48,636 nucleotides of DNA. Origin: CAYQTL01 sp964420405. GTDB lineage: Bacteria; Acidobacteriota; Thermoanaerobaculia; Thermoanaerobaculales; Sulfomarinibacteraceae. Made by a program: the position numbers and the translations under genes. The notes under the pieces were generated by a model that had not been told where the DNA came from, did not search any database, and saw only the letters and a list, made by a program, of their open reading frames with translations. Of this stretch, positions 27,895-36,045 are shown piece after piece (the first letter of the stretch is position 1; each line of letters opens with the position of its first letter). Where the stretch lies: positions 1 through 48,636 of the forward strand of contig CAYQTL010000030.1 in the NCBI GenBank assembly GCA_964420405.1, read 5' to 3'.

Positions 27895-28725
27895 CGTGAC
27901 GACCGGTCCGCCGGTCCGCCGGCCGCGGGCGACCCGTATGCCGTCGCCGTCGAGCAGCACCATCGAGTCGCCGTCCACTCTGCCTTCGAGCGGGCCGTCG
28001 GCGGTCTCGAGGTGCACCGTCTCGCCCTCGACCCGGCCCGCCAGGAACGGCGACCGTCGCCCGTTCCGCGCGACGGTGCCAGCGAGGCGCTGGTACCGCT
28101 GGAGCAGGTCGAGGACGATGCGTCCACCGTCCGCCGTCCGCAGCTCCCAGCGGCCTTCGACCGAGGCCGGCACGAACCACAGGTAGATGTTCCGGTCGCC
28201 GGCGAGCGTGACGACGTCGGGCTCCCAGTCGCCCATCGCGAAGCGGTACGAGACCACCCGACTGCCCGGTCGCAGCTGCTCGAGAAGCCGCGGCCGCAGG
28301 CGGAGGTTGAGCTCGTCGAGAAGGTAGAGGGCCACCACGGACGCCTCCGACACGTCGGTCTCGAACAGGTCGGCCCGGACGAACCGGACGAGATCGTCGA
28401 CGCCGTGGCGGCGCGCCCGTTCGCGGCCTTCCTCGACCCGCGCCGGGTCGATGTCGACCCCAACCCCGCGCGCCCCGTACCGCCGGGCGGCGGTGACAAC
28501 GATCCGGCCGTCGCCCGACCCGAGGTCGTAGACCACGTCGTCGGCTCCGACATCCGCCGCCGCCAGCATTGCCTCGACCGACCGCCGTGGCGTCGGCTCG
28601 AAGATCACGTCGGGCGCGGGCGTCCGTGCCGCGGCGGTGGCGCCCGCGGCCGCCACCAGCACGACACAGGCAGCCATCGCCCGGCCGGACGTGCCCGCCT
28701 TCGCGGGTGTCATTCTGGGCCCCAT
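27889..28725 (-). CDS. Exported SAM-dependent methyltransferase-fold protein
   Basis: A 278-residue protein with an N-terminal hydrophobic segment (about 14-33, ending ATAAAR) typical of a signal peptide or anchor. It is followed by a class I methyltransferase fold. Motif I is VVYDLGSGDGRIVV (about 64-77), the acidic end of strand 2 is GVDIDPARVEEGRERAR, and motif IV-like strands follow (VVALYLLDELNLRLRP, PGSRVVSYRFAMGDWEPD). A PDVIFEPTPxxxVxAML preface is shared by related proteins in Acidobacteria and Planctomycetes, as I recall. Export of an enzyme needing cytoplasmic SAM is odd; it may be membrane-anchored facing inwards. ATG 28725 has GGGAGG 5 bases upstream. It follows the cytochrome gene after a likely terminator. 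The substrate is unknown. Confidence 0.83.
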   Translation of the reverse strand: MGPRMTPAKAGTSGRAMAACVVLVAAAGATAAARTPAPDVIFEPTPRRSVEAMLAAADVGADDVVYDLGSGDGRIVVTAARRYGARGVGVDIDPARVEEGRERARRHGVDDLVRFVRADLFETDVSEASVVALYLLDELNLRLRPRLLEQLRPGSRVVSYRFAMGDWEPDVVTLAGDRNIYLWFVPASVEGRWELRTADGGRIVLDLLQRYQRLAGTVARNGRRSPFLAGRVEGETVHLETADGPLEGRVDGDSMVLLDGDGIRVARGRRTGGPVVTP

Positions 28726-28833
28726 CACACCTCCCGGTTGCGGTTCTGAGAGCGGGCGCGGGCGGAAGGCCATTCCCGCGGAGCCGGAGCTCCCGCCGGC
28801 GAGCGGCCGGAGCCTCTGGCGCGCCGCCGACGC

Positions 28834-28864
28834 GGGCACCGGTCGGAAACCGGGCCCGGTACCC
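28834..28864 (-). terminator. Stem-loop just after the octahaem cytochrome gene
   Basis: On the minus strand GGGTACCGG and CCGGTGCCC pair over 9 bp with one G-T wobble, starting 5 bp after the cytochrome stop codon. A nested palindrome (ACCGGGCCCGGT) followed by TT offers an alternative fold. Confidence 0.45.
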
Positions 28865-28868
28865 GCCG

Positions 28869-31451
28869 TCAGTCCCCGTCCTCGGAGCCCTTCTCGGGCG
28901 GATGCGGGCGGTTCCGGGTCTCCGCCGGCGGCTCGGCGCCGGCCCGCTCCTCGCGGACCAACGCGCGATACCAGTTGGGATGGTGGTGGTGCGCCCACTC
29001 GCGGGTGACCGTGCCGTCCACCAGCACCCGCCAGGTGCCCGGATTGGCGACGGTGCCCAGGTAGGCGTGCGCGAGCACGCCCGCGATCAGGAAGAAGCCC
29101 ACGAGGTTGTGGAGCGTCGAGGTGACGCAGATCGTGGACAGCCCGAACGCACCTTTGAAGACGAGCATCACGCCGGTGACCGACATGACGAGGCCGAAGA
29201 TCGTCGAGTACCAGTAGAACATCTTCTGGCCGGCGTTGAAGCGGCCGGCTGGGACCTCGCCCTTGTGGCCGAGGTAGCCGCCCATCTTGCGGACCCAGTC
29301 CGTGTCGTACGACTCGAAGACGGCGTCGCGGAACCACTGGACCGTTCCGAGGACCGTCGAGACGACGAACACCACCCCGGCCCAGATGTGGAAGTCGAGC
29401 AGGTTCTCCGGCGAGCCGAACAGGAGGCGCTGCCAGAGGTGGAGGTTGAACGCCAGGATCAGCCCGGTGACGGCGAGGATCACGAACGCGATCAGGCGCG
29501 AGAGGTGGATGCCCCGCTCGAGGAGGTTGAATCGCTCGATCTCGTCCGAGTACGGGTTGAAGGTGATCCGTTTGGGCCCGTAGCTGTGGTAGTGCAGCAC
29601 GATCATGAACACCACCAGGATGATGACCGGGCCGATGTAGGGGCTGACGATCTGCTGGTGGATCGAGTTGACGGTGAACGCGAACGGCCGGCACCCGAAG
29701 AAGCGGCCGTTGGCGACCGTGACGGGCGCGCCGTCGGGGCCGTGCAGTGCGACCGTCCGCTCGCCCTTGAAGAAATGGGCCTCCTGGACGTGGCAGTCGC
29801 CGCACCCCCCCGCGCCCAGGGCCTTCCGGGTGGGCGCCGTGTTGTGGTTGATGGAGAAGTCGACGAAGGAGGCGCCCTCCAGGGGCGTGCCCTCGAGCGG
29901 GCTCCGCTTCAGGGAGCCGTCCTCGGCGAGCTCGAAGGCCGTCTCGCTGGAGATGAGCACCGGTTGGATGCTCTCGAAGCGCTCGTTCCCCTCGAGCGTC
30001 TCGGTGAACGCCTGGAGTCCGGCGACGATCTCCTCGTCCCGGTTCACCTCCGGCTGGCCGTCCCCGTCGTCGTCCTCGACGGCGTCCTCGAACGCCTCCC
30101 ATCCGGCCGCGTGCTCGCGGAGGAACAGCGGGTAGACCAGCCCGTCTGCATCGCGGTTGCCCCACCACACGGTCAGCACGTGGTTGATGGGGTAGATGAT
30201 CTCGTCCTCTCGGCGGGTGTAGTCGGGCTTCCACTCTGCCCGGTCACCTGCCTCCTCGGCGTCGGGGGGCCGCGGCTGGAACCGCAGGCGACCGGTGGTC
30301 GCCACGTGGCCCTGGGCGGCGGCGCGTCCCAGCTGTGGTATGTGGCAGCTCTCGCAGGCGATCCGCTCGAGATGGCTCGGCCGCACCATCTCGTGCTCCG
30401 GGACAGGCGCCCCGAGGTAGCCGGACTCGTGGCACTCCTCGCAGCCCATCATGCTGCCGTCGAGCTCCGGGGCGGCGGTGAACGCCGGCTCGTATCCCTT
30501 GGCGATCTGGTGGTCGAGCCCTGCCGGATGGCAGGCCGTGCAGCTGATCCCCTGCTGCTGGTGGATGTCCGGGTTGAAGATGTCGTTCCACGAGAACCCG
30601 CGCTTCTTGACGTCGGAGCGACCGTGGCAGGAGACGCAGTTCTCGTCCGGCGGCGGCCACGACATGTCGAGGGTGATCGTCCCGTCGGAGTTGAACAGTC
30701 GCGTCTCGTAGGTCACCGACGGCGTCTGGCCGCGCCGGACGGCGCCGCGGATGGAGCCCAGCCGCGAGCCGGCCACCACCGCCCACCGGTAGTTGCCGTT
30801 CTCGAGCTGGTCGATCCGGTTCTCGAAGTGGTAGCCCTCCAGGTGGCAGACCAGGCAGTCGGCCTCGACCACGCCGCTCTCGACCCAGCGGCTGCGGTGG
30901 TAGTCGCCGTCGAGGCTCTCCGCGAGCTCAGGGTTGTCGGCGAGGTGCTCGTCGTAGCGGTTGCCGTCGCGGTCGAGCTCGAGCCCGCCGCCGCCGGGAT
31001 GGCAGGCGCCGCACGGCGGCTCGCCCCGGCTCGGGGACGAGAAGCCGACGAAGTCGTACACCGTCAGGTCGATCTCGTCCGCGGTCCGGTTGGTCTTCTT
31101 GGCGAGCTGTCGGAACGCGTACGGGTACCACCGTCCCATGAACCCGTTGGAGAGGCTCCACGGCCTTCCCACCTCGGCGCCGTAGTCGTCCGCGATGACG
31201 TCCCAGCCCATCTGGAAGTGGTACCCCTGGGTGATCACGTCGTAGTCGTGGCACATCCCGCAGGTCTGCCGGGTCGAGAACGGCGCGTTCGCGTTCTCGT
31301 CGTTGACGGGGTCGATCACGCTCCCTTCGGAGTCCAGCAGGGAGATGGCCGGATGCTGGGCTGCGGCTGGAGCCGCGCCGAGGAGCGCGGCGGCGAGCAG
31401 CAGCGCGGCCACCGGGGGAACGGGCGTGGGTCGGGAGATCGGCAGCGTCAT
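28869..31451 (-). CDS. Octahaem cytochrome c fused to FdnI/HydC-like cytochrome b (CbcL-like)
   Basis: An 860-residue respiratory protein. After a signal peptide (about 1-31), the periplasmic part holds eight CxxCH c-haem sites: CGMCH, CGACH, CLVCH, CVSCH, CTACH, CEECH, CESCH and CGDCH. Five membrane helices follow (about 600-800), with histidines placed as in formate dehydrogenase gamma or hydrogenase cytochrome b subunits (for example LHYHSYG, DFHIWAG, LHNLVGFFLIAGVLAHAYLG). One polypeptide combining multihaem c and dihaem b domains is the design of Geobacter CbcL, a quinol-oxidising inner-membrane protein used in Fe(III) respiration. Here it would move electrons from the quinone pool to periplasmic or extracellular acceptors. 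No porin-cytochrome partner is in the window. ATG 31451 fits the signal peptide. The frame upstream of it is not used. Confidence 0.92.
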   Translation of the reverse strand: MTLPISRPTPVPPVAALLLAAALLGAAPAAAQHPAISLLDSEGSVIDPVNDENANAPFSTRQTCGMCHDYDVITQGYHFQMGWDVIADDYGAEVGRPWSLSNGFMGRWYPYAFRQLAKKTNRTADEIDLTVYDFVGFSSPSRGEPPCGACHPGGGGLELDRDGNRYDEHLADNPELAESLDGDYHRSRWVESGVVEADCLVCHLEGYHFENRIDQLENGNYRWAVVAGSRLGSIRGAVRRGQTPSVTYETRLFNSDGTITLDMSWPPPDENCVSCHGRSDVKKRGFSWNDIFNPDIHQQQGISCTACHPAGLDHQIAKGYEPAFTAAPELDGSMMGCEECHESGYLGAPVPEHEMVRPSHLERIACESCHIPQLGRAAAQGHVATTGRLRFQPRPPDAEEAGDRAEWKPDYTRREDEIIYPINHVLTVWWGNRDADGLVYPLFLREHAAGWEAFEDAVEDDDGDGQPEVNRDEEIVAGLQAFTETLEGNERFESIQPVLISSETAFELAEDGSLKRSPLEGTPLEGASFVDFSINHNTAPTRKALGAGGCGDCHVQEAHFFKGERTVALHGPDGAPVTVANGRFFGCRPFAFTVNSIHQQIVSPYIGPVIILVVFMIVLHYHSYGPKRITFNPYSDEIERFNLLERGIHLSRLIAFVILAVTGLILAFNLHLWQRLLFGSPENLLDFHIWAGVVFVVSTVLGTVQWFRDAVFESYDTDWVRKMGGYLGHKGEVPAGRFNAGQKMFYWYSTIFGLVMSVTGVMLVFKGAFGLSTICVTSTLHNLVGFFLIAGVLAHAYLGTVANPGTWRVLVDGTVTREWAHHHHPNWYRALVREERAGAEPPAETRNRPHPPEKGSEDGD

Positions 31452-31755
31452 GGATCCACTCCTCGGCAGGGGCCGGCGGTCGGCGCCGAACCGAGGGCCG
31501 ACCGTTCGGCGGCGCTCGCGGGCGACCGCGCTGGAGAGGTCGGTCGACCGGCTCTCGGGCTCGGAACCGCTCTCGACACGGATCCACTGTAGCGCACCGG
31601 GATCGGAAAGCGTATCTTTTCGATAGCTGTTCAAGAGTGGCAATCTCAAGAAGGACGGGAGGCGGGGGCCGAACGGGTGCGGAGGACGGGGTCCAGCCGG
31701 AGGCCGGTCACCCCCACCGCCGCCGGCGTCGCGGCCGTCCCCGTGATCTTTGGCA
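31452..31755 (-). promoter_or_regulatory. AT-richer intergenic region upstream of the cytochrome gene
   Basis: This 304-bp region lies between the second TPR kinase (ends 31756) and the cytochrome start. No gene is supported. About 31605-31655 is clearly richer in A/T than its surroundings. On the minus strand it contains TTGAGA and TTGAAC elements and TACGCT/TACAGT-like hexamers, none at an ideal spacing. This is where the cytochrome promoter probably lies. Confidence 0.35.
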
Positions 31756-34686
31756 CTACTCGAGATGACGCCGCCACGCGGCGGCGTCCGCGGCCCGGCC
31801 CCAGCGGTCGTAGACCTGCGCCAGCCGCTCGACGACCGGTCCGCGGACCCGGCCCGGAACCGCGGGGTCCGCGACCAGCCGGGTGGCGACGTCAAGCAGG
31901 GCGCTCTCCGCGAGCTCGAACCGCTCCTGCCGGAGATAGAGCTCGGCCAGGCCCCGGCGGGCGGACAGCGTGTAGGGGTGGAGCTCGCCGATCGTGCGGC
32001 TCCAGCGCTCGACGGAGTCGGAGAACAGACGTTCGGCCTCCGCCTCGTCACCGAGGTTGGAGGCCGCGTGGGCGAGGTTGTACGCCGCGATCACGGTGTC
32101 GACGTGATCCTCTCCGAGCAGCGAGCGCTGGACGTCGAGCGCCTCCTCGAGCAGTGGGCGCGCCGCCGCGTAGTCGTCCTGCCGCATGCGGAGCACGGCG
32201 AGGGAGTTGAGCGACACCATGGTGTGGGGATGGGTCTCGCCCAGCACCCGCCGCCGGCCGTCGAGAGCGGCCAGGTAGGACTCCGCCGCCCGCTCGTGAT
32301 CGCCAGCGGCGGTCCATACGTGGGCGGCCTCGTTGAGGAACAGCAGCGTGCGGGGGTGGTCGTCGCCCCACCGGCCGCGCGACACCGCCACCAGCTCCTC
32401 CGCCACCGCCGACGCCTCGTCCGTCCGGCCGAGACCCCTCAGCAGCTGCAGCAGGGTGAGGGTGACGTCGAGGGTGTCGGGGTGGTCGGCGCCGGAGACC
32501 GTCCGCATGGCCTCGAGGGTCGGCCGGATGATCTGCTCGGCCTCCTCGAGCCGCTGCTGGTTGAAACGGAGCAACGCGAGGTTCTGCCGGACCTTCAGCG
32601 TCTTCGGGTGGTCGTCGCCGAGGGCCGTGCGGGCGTCGGCGAGCGCCCGGACGATGACGTCCTCCGCGTCCTGCAGGCGCTGCAGGCCGCGGTAGAAGAT
32701 CCCGACCTGGTTGCGGACCTGGATCGTGGTCGGGTGGTCGGGACCGTGGACCGACTCCATCCGTGCGAGCGCGTCGAGGTAGAGCCGCTCGGCGTCGGAC
32801 ACCCGTCCGGTCTCCCCGTACAGTCCGGCGAGGTTGTAGACCGACTCGATGGTGTGGGGATGGGTCTCGCCGAGGATCGCGCGGCGTTGCTCGAGGACGC
32901 CTTCCAGAAGCGGCTCCGCCGCCTCGGCGCGGCCGACCTTGAGGTGGGCGAGCCCGAGGGCGGTCATCGTCTGGAACGCGGCGTCGGGATGCGGGTCGGC
33001 GCCCGAGCGACGGATCTCGAGGCTCTCCTCGAGCAGCGGAACGCCCTCGGGAACCCTGCCGTTCTCGTACAGCAGGATGCCGAGGCTGTGGGCGACGGTC
33101 GCCGCACCGGCGGTGTCCGACTGGCGGGCCCTCCGCCAGCCCTCGAGAGAGCTCCGGTAGAGCTGCTCCGCCTCCGCGACGCGGCCCTGCCGGTACCGCA
33201 TCAGGCCGACGTGGAAGAGGGCGATCCGGGTCTCCGGGTCATCCTCGCCGTAGACGCTCCGCTTCAGCTCCAGCGCGACCGGGAGGTGCCGCTCGGCGGC
33301 GTCGTAGTCGCCCGCCTCGACGTAGGTGCGGCCGATCGTGTCGTGCAGTGCGGCCGCCACCCGCGGCTGGTCGCCGAGCTCCTCGTCGAGCCGGTCGGCC
33401 GCCCGCTCGAGGATGCTTCGGAGCAGCGCGGTGTCCGCGCCCTGGGCGACCGAGGGTCCGACCCCTTCCAGCATGTCGCCGAGGAACGCCGCCACCTGGC
33501 GGGACCGGGCGGCCTCCGCGCGGGCGGTGCGGAACCCCCACGTGGTCGTGACGAGTCCGAGGACGAGGGCCGCGAGCACCGCCGCCGCGGCGGCCACGAG
33601 TCCCCGGTGGCGCTGGGCGAACTTCTGCATCTGGTAGGCGGCGCTCGGCGGATGGGCGATGATCGGGCGCGACTCCAGGTAGCGTTCGACGTCCTCGGCG
33701 AGGGCGGCGGCGCTGGTGTAGCGGCGGTCGGCGCTTTTCTCGAGGGTCTTGAGGACGATCGTCTCGACGTCGCGGTCGAGCCGCCGCGCCCCGCGCCAGG
33801 TCGAGCGCAGCGGCTGGGGGTCCTGCTCGCAGATCACGCGCACGGCCGCCGCGAGGGCCGCACTCGTGACGTCGTACGGCCGCGTGCCAGTCAGCAGCTC
33901 GTACAGGATCACACCGAGGGCGTAGACGTCGGTGCGCACGTCGATCGCGTCGGCGTCGCCCCGCGCCTGCTCCGGACTCATGTACTGCAGCGTGCCCTTG
34001 ATGACGCCGATCTCGGAGACCGTGGTCGCGGCGACGTCCGAGTCGGTGATCCGGGCGAGGCCGAAGTCGAGGATCTTGACCGCCGGGATCGCCGCCCGCG
34101 CCGAGGTGCCGGCGCTCGACTCGAGCTCGTTGGTGACGATGATGTTGGACGGCTTGAGGTCCCGGTGGATCACGCCGCGCTGGTGGGCGTAGTGGACCGC
34201 GTCGCACAGGGTGCGGAACATCTGCAGCCGGAGTCGCAGCTCGTCTCCGTCGACGACCGGCGGCCTTCCGTCGAGCCACCGGTCGAGGGTGGGACCCTGG
34301 ACGAGCTCCATCGCGAAGTAGTCGTGGCCGTCCGCGGTGTGCCCGGATCCGTAGATCGCGGCGATGTTCGGGTGGCGGAGGCGGGCGAGGGTCTCCGCCT
34401 CGCGGTGGAACATCCGGACGTGGAGCTCGTCGACGACGTGGTCGCGGCGCATCACCTTGAGCGCGACGCGGCGCCGCGGGCGGTCCTGCTCGGCCTCCCA
34501 GACGACGCCCATCCCGCCCCGGCCGAGCATGCCGACGATCCTGTAGCCGGCGATCTCGGCGGGCCGGTCCGCGGACGGGGCGCCGACGGGGCCTGATCCC
34601 GTCACGGTCGGGAAGCGTTCCTCCGGGCTACCGGGAAGCAGCGTGCTGTCGTCGTCGCGCTCGTCGGGCCGGCGGTCATCCGACAC
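31756..34686 (-). CDS. Hanks-type Ser/Thr protein kinase with kinesin-light-chain-type TPRs
   Basis: A 976-residue kinase. The catalytic domain (about 48-340) has LGRGGMG (54-60), Lys77, HRDLKPSN with catalytic Asp176, DFG at 207-209 and SPEQ at 237-240, so all key residues are present. A membrane segment (about 362-384) follows. Some 580 residues of TPRs of the 42-residue kinesin-light-chain type come next, recognisable by repeated GETHPHT/GDDHPxT turns. This is a common membrane-kinase layout in Acidobacteria and Myxococcota, and differs from the kinase at 9353-12595 in its repeat class. GTG 34686 is preceded by GAGGTGA. A leader hairpin and an inverted repeat lie just upstream. It is separated by 145 bp from the binding-protein gene before it. 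Ligands and substrates are unknown. Confidence 0.95.
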   Translation of the reverse strand: MSDDRRPDERDDDSTLLPGSPEERFPTVTGSGPVGAPSADRPAEIAGYRIVGMLGRGGMGVVWEAEQDRPRRRVALKVMRRDHVVDELHVRMFHREAETLARLRHPNIAAIYGSGHTADGHDYFAMELVQGPTLDRWLDGRPPVVDGDELRLRLQMFRTLCDAVHYAHQRGVIHRDLKPSNIIVTNELESSAGTSARAAIPAVKILDFGLARITDSDVAATTVSEIGVIKGTLQYMSPEQARGDADAIDVRTDVYALGVILYELLTGTRPYDVTSAALAAAVRVICEQDPQPLRSTWRGARRLDRDVETIVLKTLEKSADRRYTSAAALAEDVERYLESRPIIAHPPSAAYQMQKFAQRHRGLVAAAAAVLAALVLGLVTTTWGFRTARAEAARSRQVAAFLGDMLEGVGPSVAQGADTALLRSILERAADRLDEELGDQPRVAAALHDTIGRTYVEAGDYDAAERHLPVALELKRSVYGEDDPETRIALFHVGLMRYRQGRVAEAEQLYRSSLEGWRRARQSDTAGAATVAHSLGILLYENGRVPEGVPLLEESLEIRRSGADPHPDAAFQTMTALGLAHLKVGRAEAAEPLLEGVLEQRRAILGETHPHTIESVYNLAGLYGETGRVSDAERLYLDALARMESVHGPDHPTTIQVRNQVGIFYRGLQRLQDAEDVIVRALADARTALGDDHPKTLKVRQNLALLRFNQQRLEEAEQIIRPTLEAMRTVSGADHPDTLDVTLTLLQLLRGLGRTDEASAVAEELVAVSRGRWGDDHPRTLLFLNEAAHVWTAAGDHERAAESYLAALDGRRRVLGETHPHTMVSLNSLAVLRMRQDDYAAARPLLEEALDVQRSLLGEDHVDTVIAAYNLAHAASNLGDEAEAERLFSDSVERWSRTIGELHPYTLSARRGLAELYLRQERFELAESALLDVATRLVADPAVPGRVRGPVVERLAQVYDRWGRAADAAAWRRHLE

Positions 34687-34702
34687 GGCTCACCTCGATT
34701 TC

Positions 34703-34755
34703 CGCGACCGGGTCCGGTCGCGAGGAACGGTCGGTTGTCTGACTGATTCCAGTCA
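34703..34755 (-). promoter_or_regulatory. Leader hairpin and operator-like inverted repeat upstream of the TPR kinase
   Basis: A perfect 8-bp stem CGCGACCG/CGGTCGCG (34703-34722, loop GGTC) lies just before the GAGGTGA site. Further upstream is TGACTG-ATTC-CAGTCA (34740-34755), a 6-bp inverted repeat in an A/T-richer patch, shaped like an operator. The stem could occlude or present the ribosome binding site. Regulation is inferred only. Confidence 0.4.
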
Positions 34756-34831
34756 CCAAGCGTATCACGGGTGAACACCGACCCGCGGAGCGACGAAGGC
34801 AGGCGCGACGTCCGACCTCGGACGACGGCGC

Positions 34832-35860
34832 TCAGAACTGGAGCGTGAACAGGGTGGTGCCCTGCTTGAAGGTGACGTCGTTCGGCCCGGCGGGACCCCT
34901 GAAGCGGTCCGGGATCGAGTCCCAGCCCTCGAAGAGGTCGCCCCGGATGAAGACCCGGCGCGTCTCGGGCGGCACCTCGGGCTCGGTACCGAAGACGTCG
35001 TACACCGCGCCCGGCGCCCGGACGCCGACGCTGTCGCCGAGGGCCACGAGCTCGTCGACACCGTCGCCGTCGACGTCGATCAGCACCCAGCCCATCTGGA
35101 GGACCTCGGCGTAGGTGCCGTCCCGCAGCATGCCGGTGATCGCGGTGTTGAACGCGTCGACGATGGGCTGTGCGTCAGGCAGGTCGCGGCGGATCGCGAG
35201 ATGCAGCGAGCGGCGGGCGAGGGGGGTGGTGCCGATCTGGAGGTGGGCGGCGACCTCGTCGGGCTGGTAGGTCATCAGGTAGCGGGCCACGAGCTCGTCC
35301 ACCAGCATGTACTCCACCTCGCCGGCGAGGAGTCGGTCGAGGCTCTCCTGGTCGCTGCGCCCGTTGACGAAGAGCACCCCCGACGCGCTCGCGATCTCCT
35401 CGCCATAGGCGTAGCGGCCGACCGCCGCGACGCGCTTCCCTGCGAGGTCCTGGATCCGCGCCGCGTCCACGTTGCTGCCCTTGCGGCCCACCAGCACCAG
35501 GCGGTTCTCCAGGTACGGCTGGGAGAACAGGAGCGCCTTCGCACGCTCGTCGGTGTGCCACATGGCGGCGGTCCCGTCGATATCGGCCCGCCGGAGCCCG
35601 GCCTCGACCTCGCGCCACTCGACGATCGTCGTGGTCGCCTCGATGCCGGCCCGCTCGAGAGCGGTGTGGACCAGCTCCAGTGCGATCCGCCGTCGGTCGG
35701 GAGCGTCGGTGAACGGCGGCCACGTGTCCGACGCGAGCCGCAGCGCGGTGCGGTCGGCGGCACCGGCGGCACCGGTGAGGAGGACGGCCAGGGCGGTGGT
35801 CGCGAGGAGCAGGGCGGCGAATGCCGGTCGCCGGGCACTGGAGCGTAGGACCGCAGGCAT
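34832..35860 (-). CDS. Periplasmic solute-binding protein, family 3 type, with C-terminal extension
   Basis: A 342-residue exported protein. The signal peptide spans about 1-35 (cut after AAGAA). Residues about 38-270 are an SBP_bac_3-like fold, with LRLASDTWPPFTD, the GLRRADIDGTAAM and FSQPYLENRLVLVGRKG segments, LAGKRVAAVGRYAYGE, and LLAGEVEYMLVDE. The last 75 residues are unusual, with a calcium-loop-like DVDGDGVDE inside VLIDVDGDGVDELVALG, followed by a beta-rich tail. No ABC permease or ATPase lies nearby, so it may be a sensory or scavenging protein rather than a transporter part. ATG 35860 has AAAGGAG 8 bases upstream. An ATG 13 codons earlier lacks such a site. It is divergent from the CBM-like protein gene. 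Confidence 0.87.
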   Translation of the reverse strand: MPAVLRSSARRPAFAALLLATTALAVLLTGAAGAADRTALRLASDTWPPFTDAPDRRRIALELVHTALERAGIEATTTIVEWREVEAGLRRADIDGTAAMWHTDERAKALLFSQPYLENRLVLVGRKGSNVDAARIQDLAGKRVAAVGRYAYGEEIASASGVLFVNGRSDQESLDRLLAGEVEYMLVDELVARYLMTYQPDEVAAHLQIGTTPLARRSLHLAIRRDLPDAQPIVDAFNTAITGMLRDGTYAEVLQMGWVLIDVDGDGVDELVALGDSVGVRAPGAVYDVFGTEPEVPPETRRVFIRGDLFEGWDSIPDRFRGPAGPNDVTFKQGTTLFTLQF

Positions 35861-36045
35861 GTGGACACTCCTTTGATTCGGGAACCGCGGTCCGGTCACG
35901 GTCTATTGCAGGTGGGACCGCGGAGTGAGCGCGGATGACTGCCGGCAGCGATCGGGACGCCCGGTTTTCGGATCCGGGTGGATTCTGCGACAATTCTGAT
36001 GCCCGGAGACACACGAGAACCTTTCTCGCAGGAGGGGGACCCGCC
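35861..36045. promoter_or_regulatory. Divergent intergenic region, likely two promoters
   Basis: This 185-bp gap separates divergent genes. On the plus strand, TTTTCG and GACAAT (near 35964 and 35989-35994, about 18 bp apart) could drive the gene at 36046. Nothing convincing was found for the other direction. Confidence 0.3.

Noticed and set aside
28569..31592. 1007-codon plus-strand open frame
   Set aside because: Antisense to the octahaem cytochrome; His/Val-rich shadow of CxxCH and beta-rich codons.
31750..34596. 948-codon plus-strand open frame
   Set aside because: Antisense to the kinesin-light-chain TPR kinase, which has all kinase motifs.
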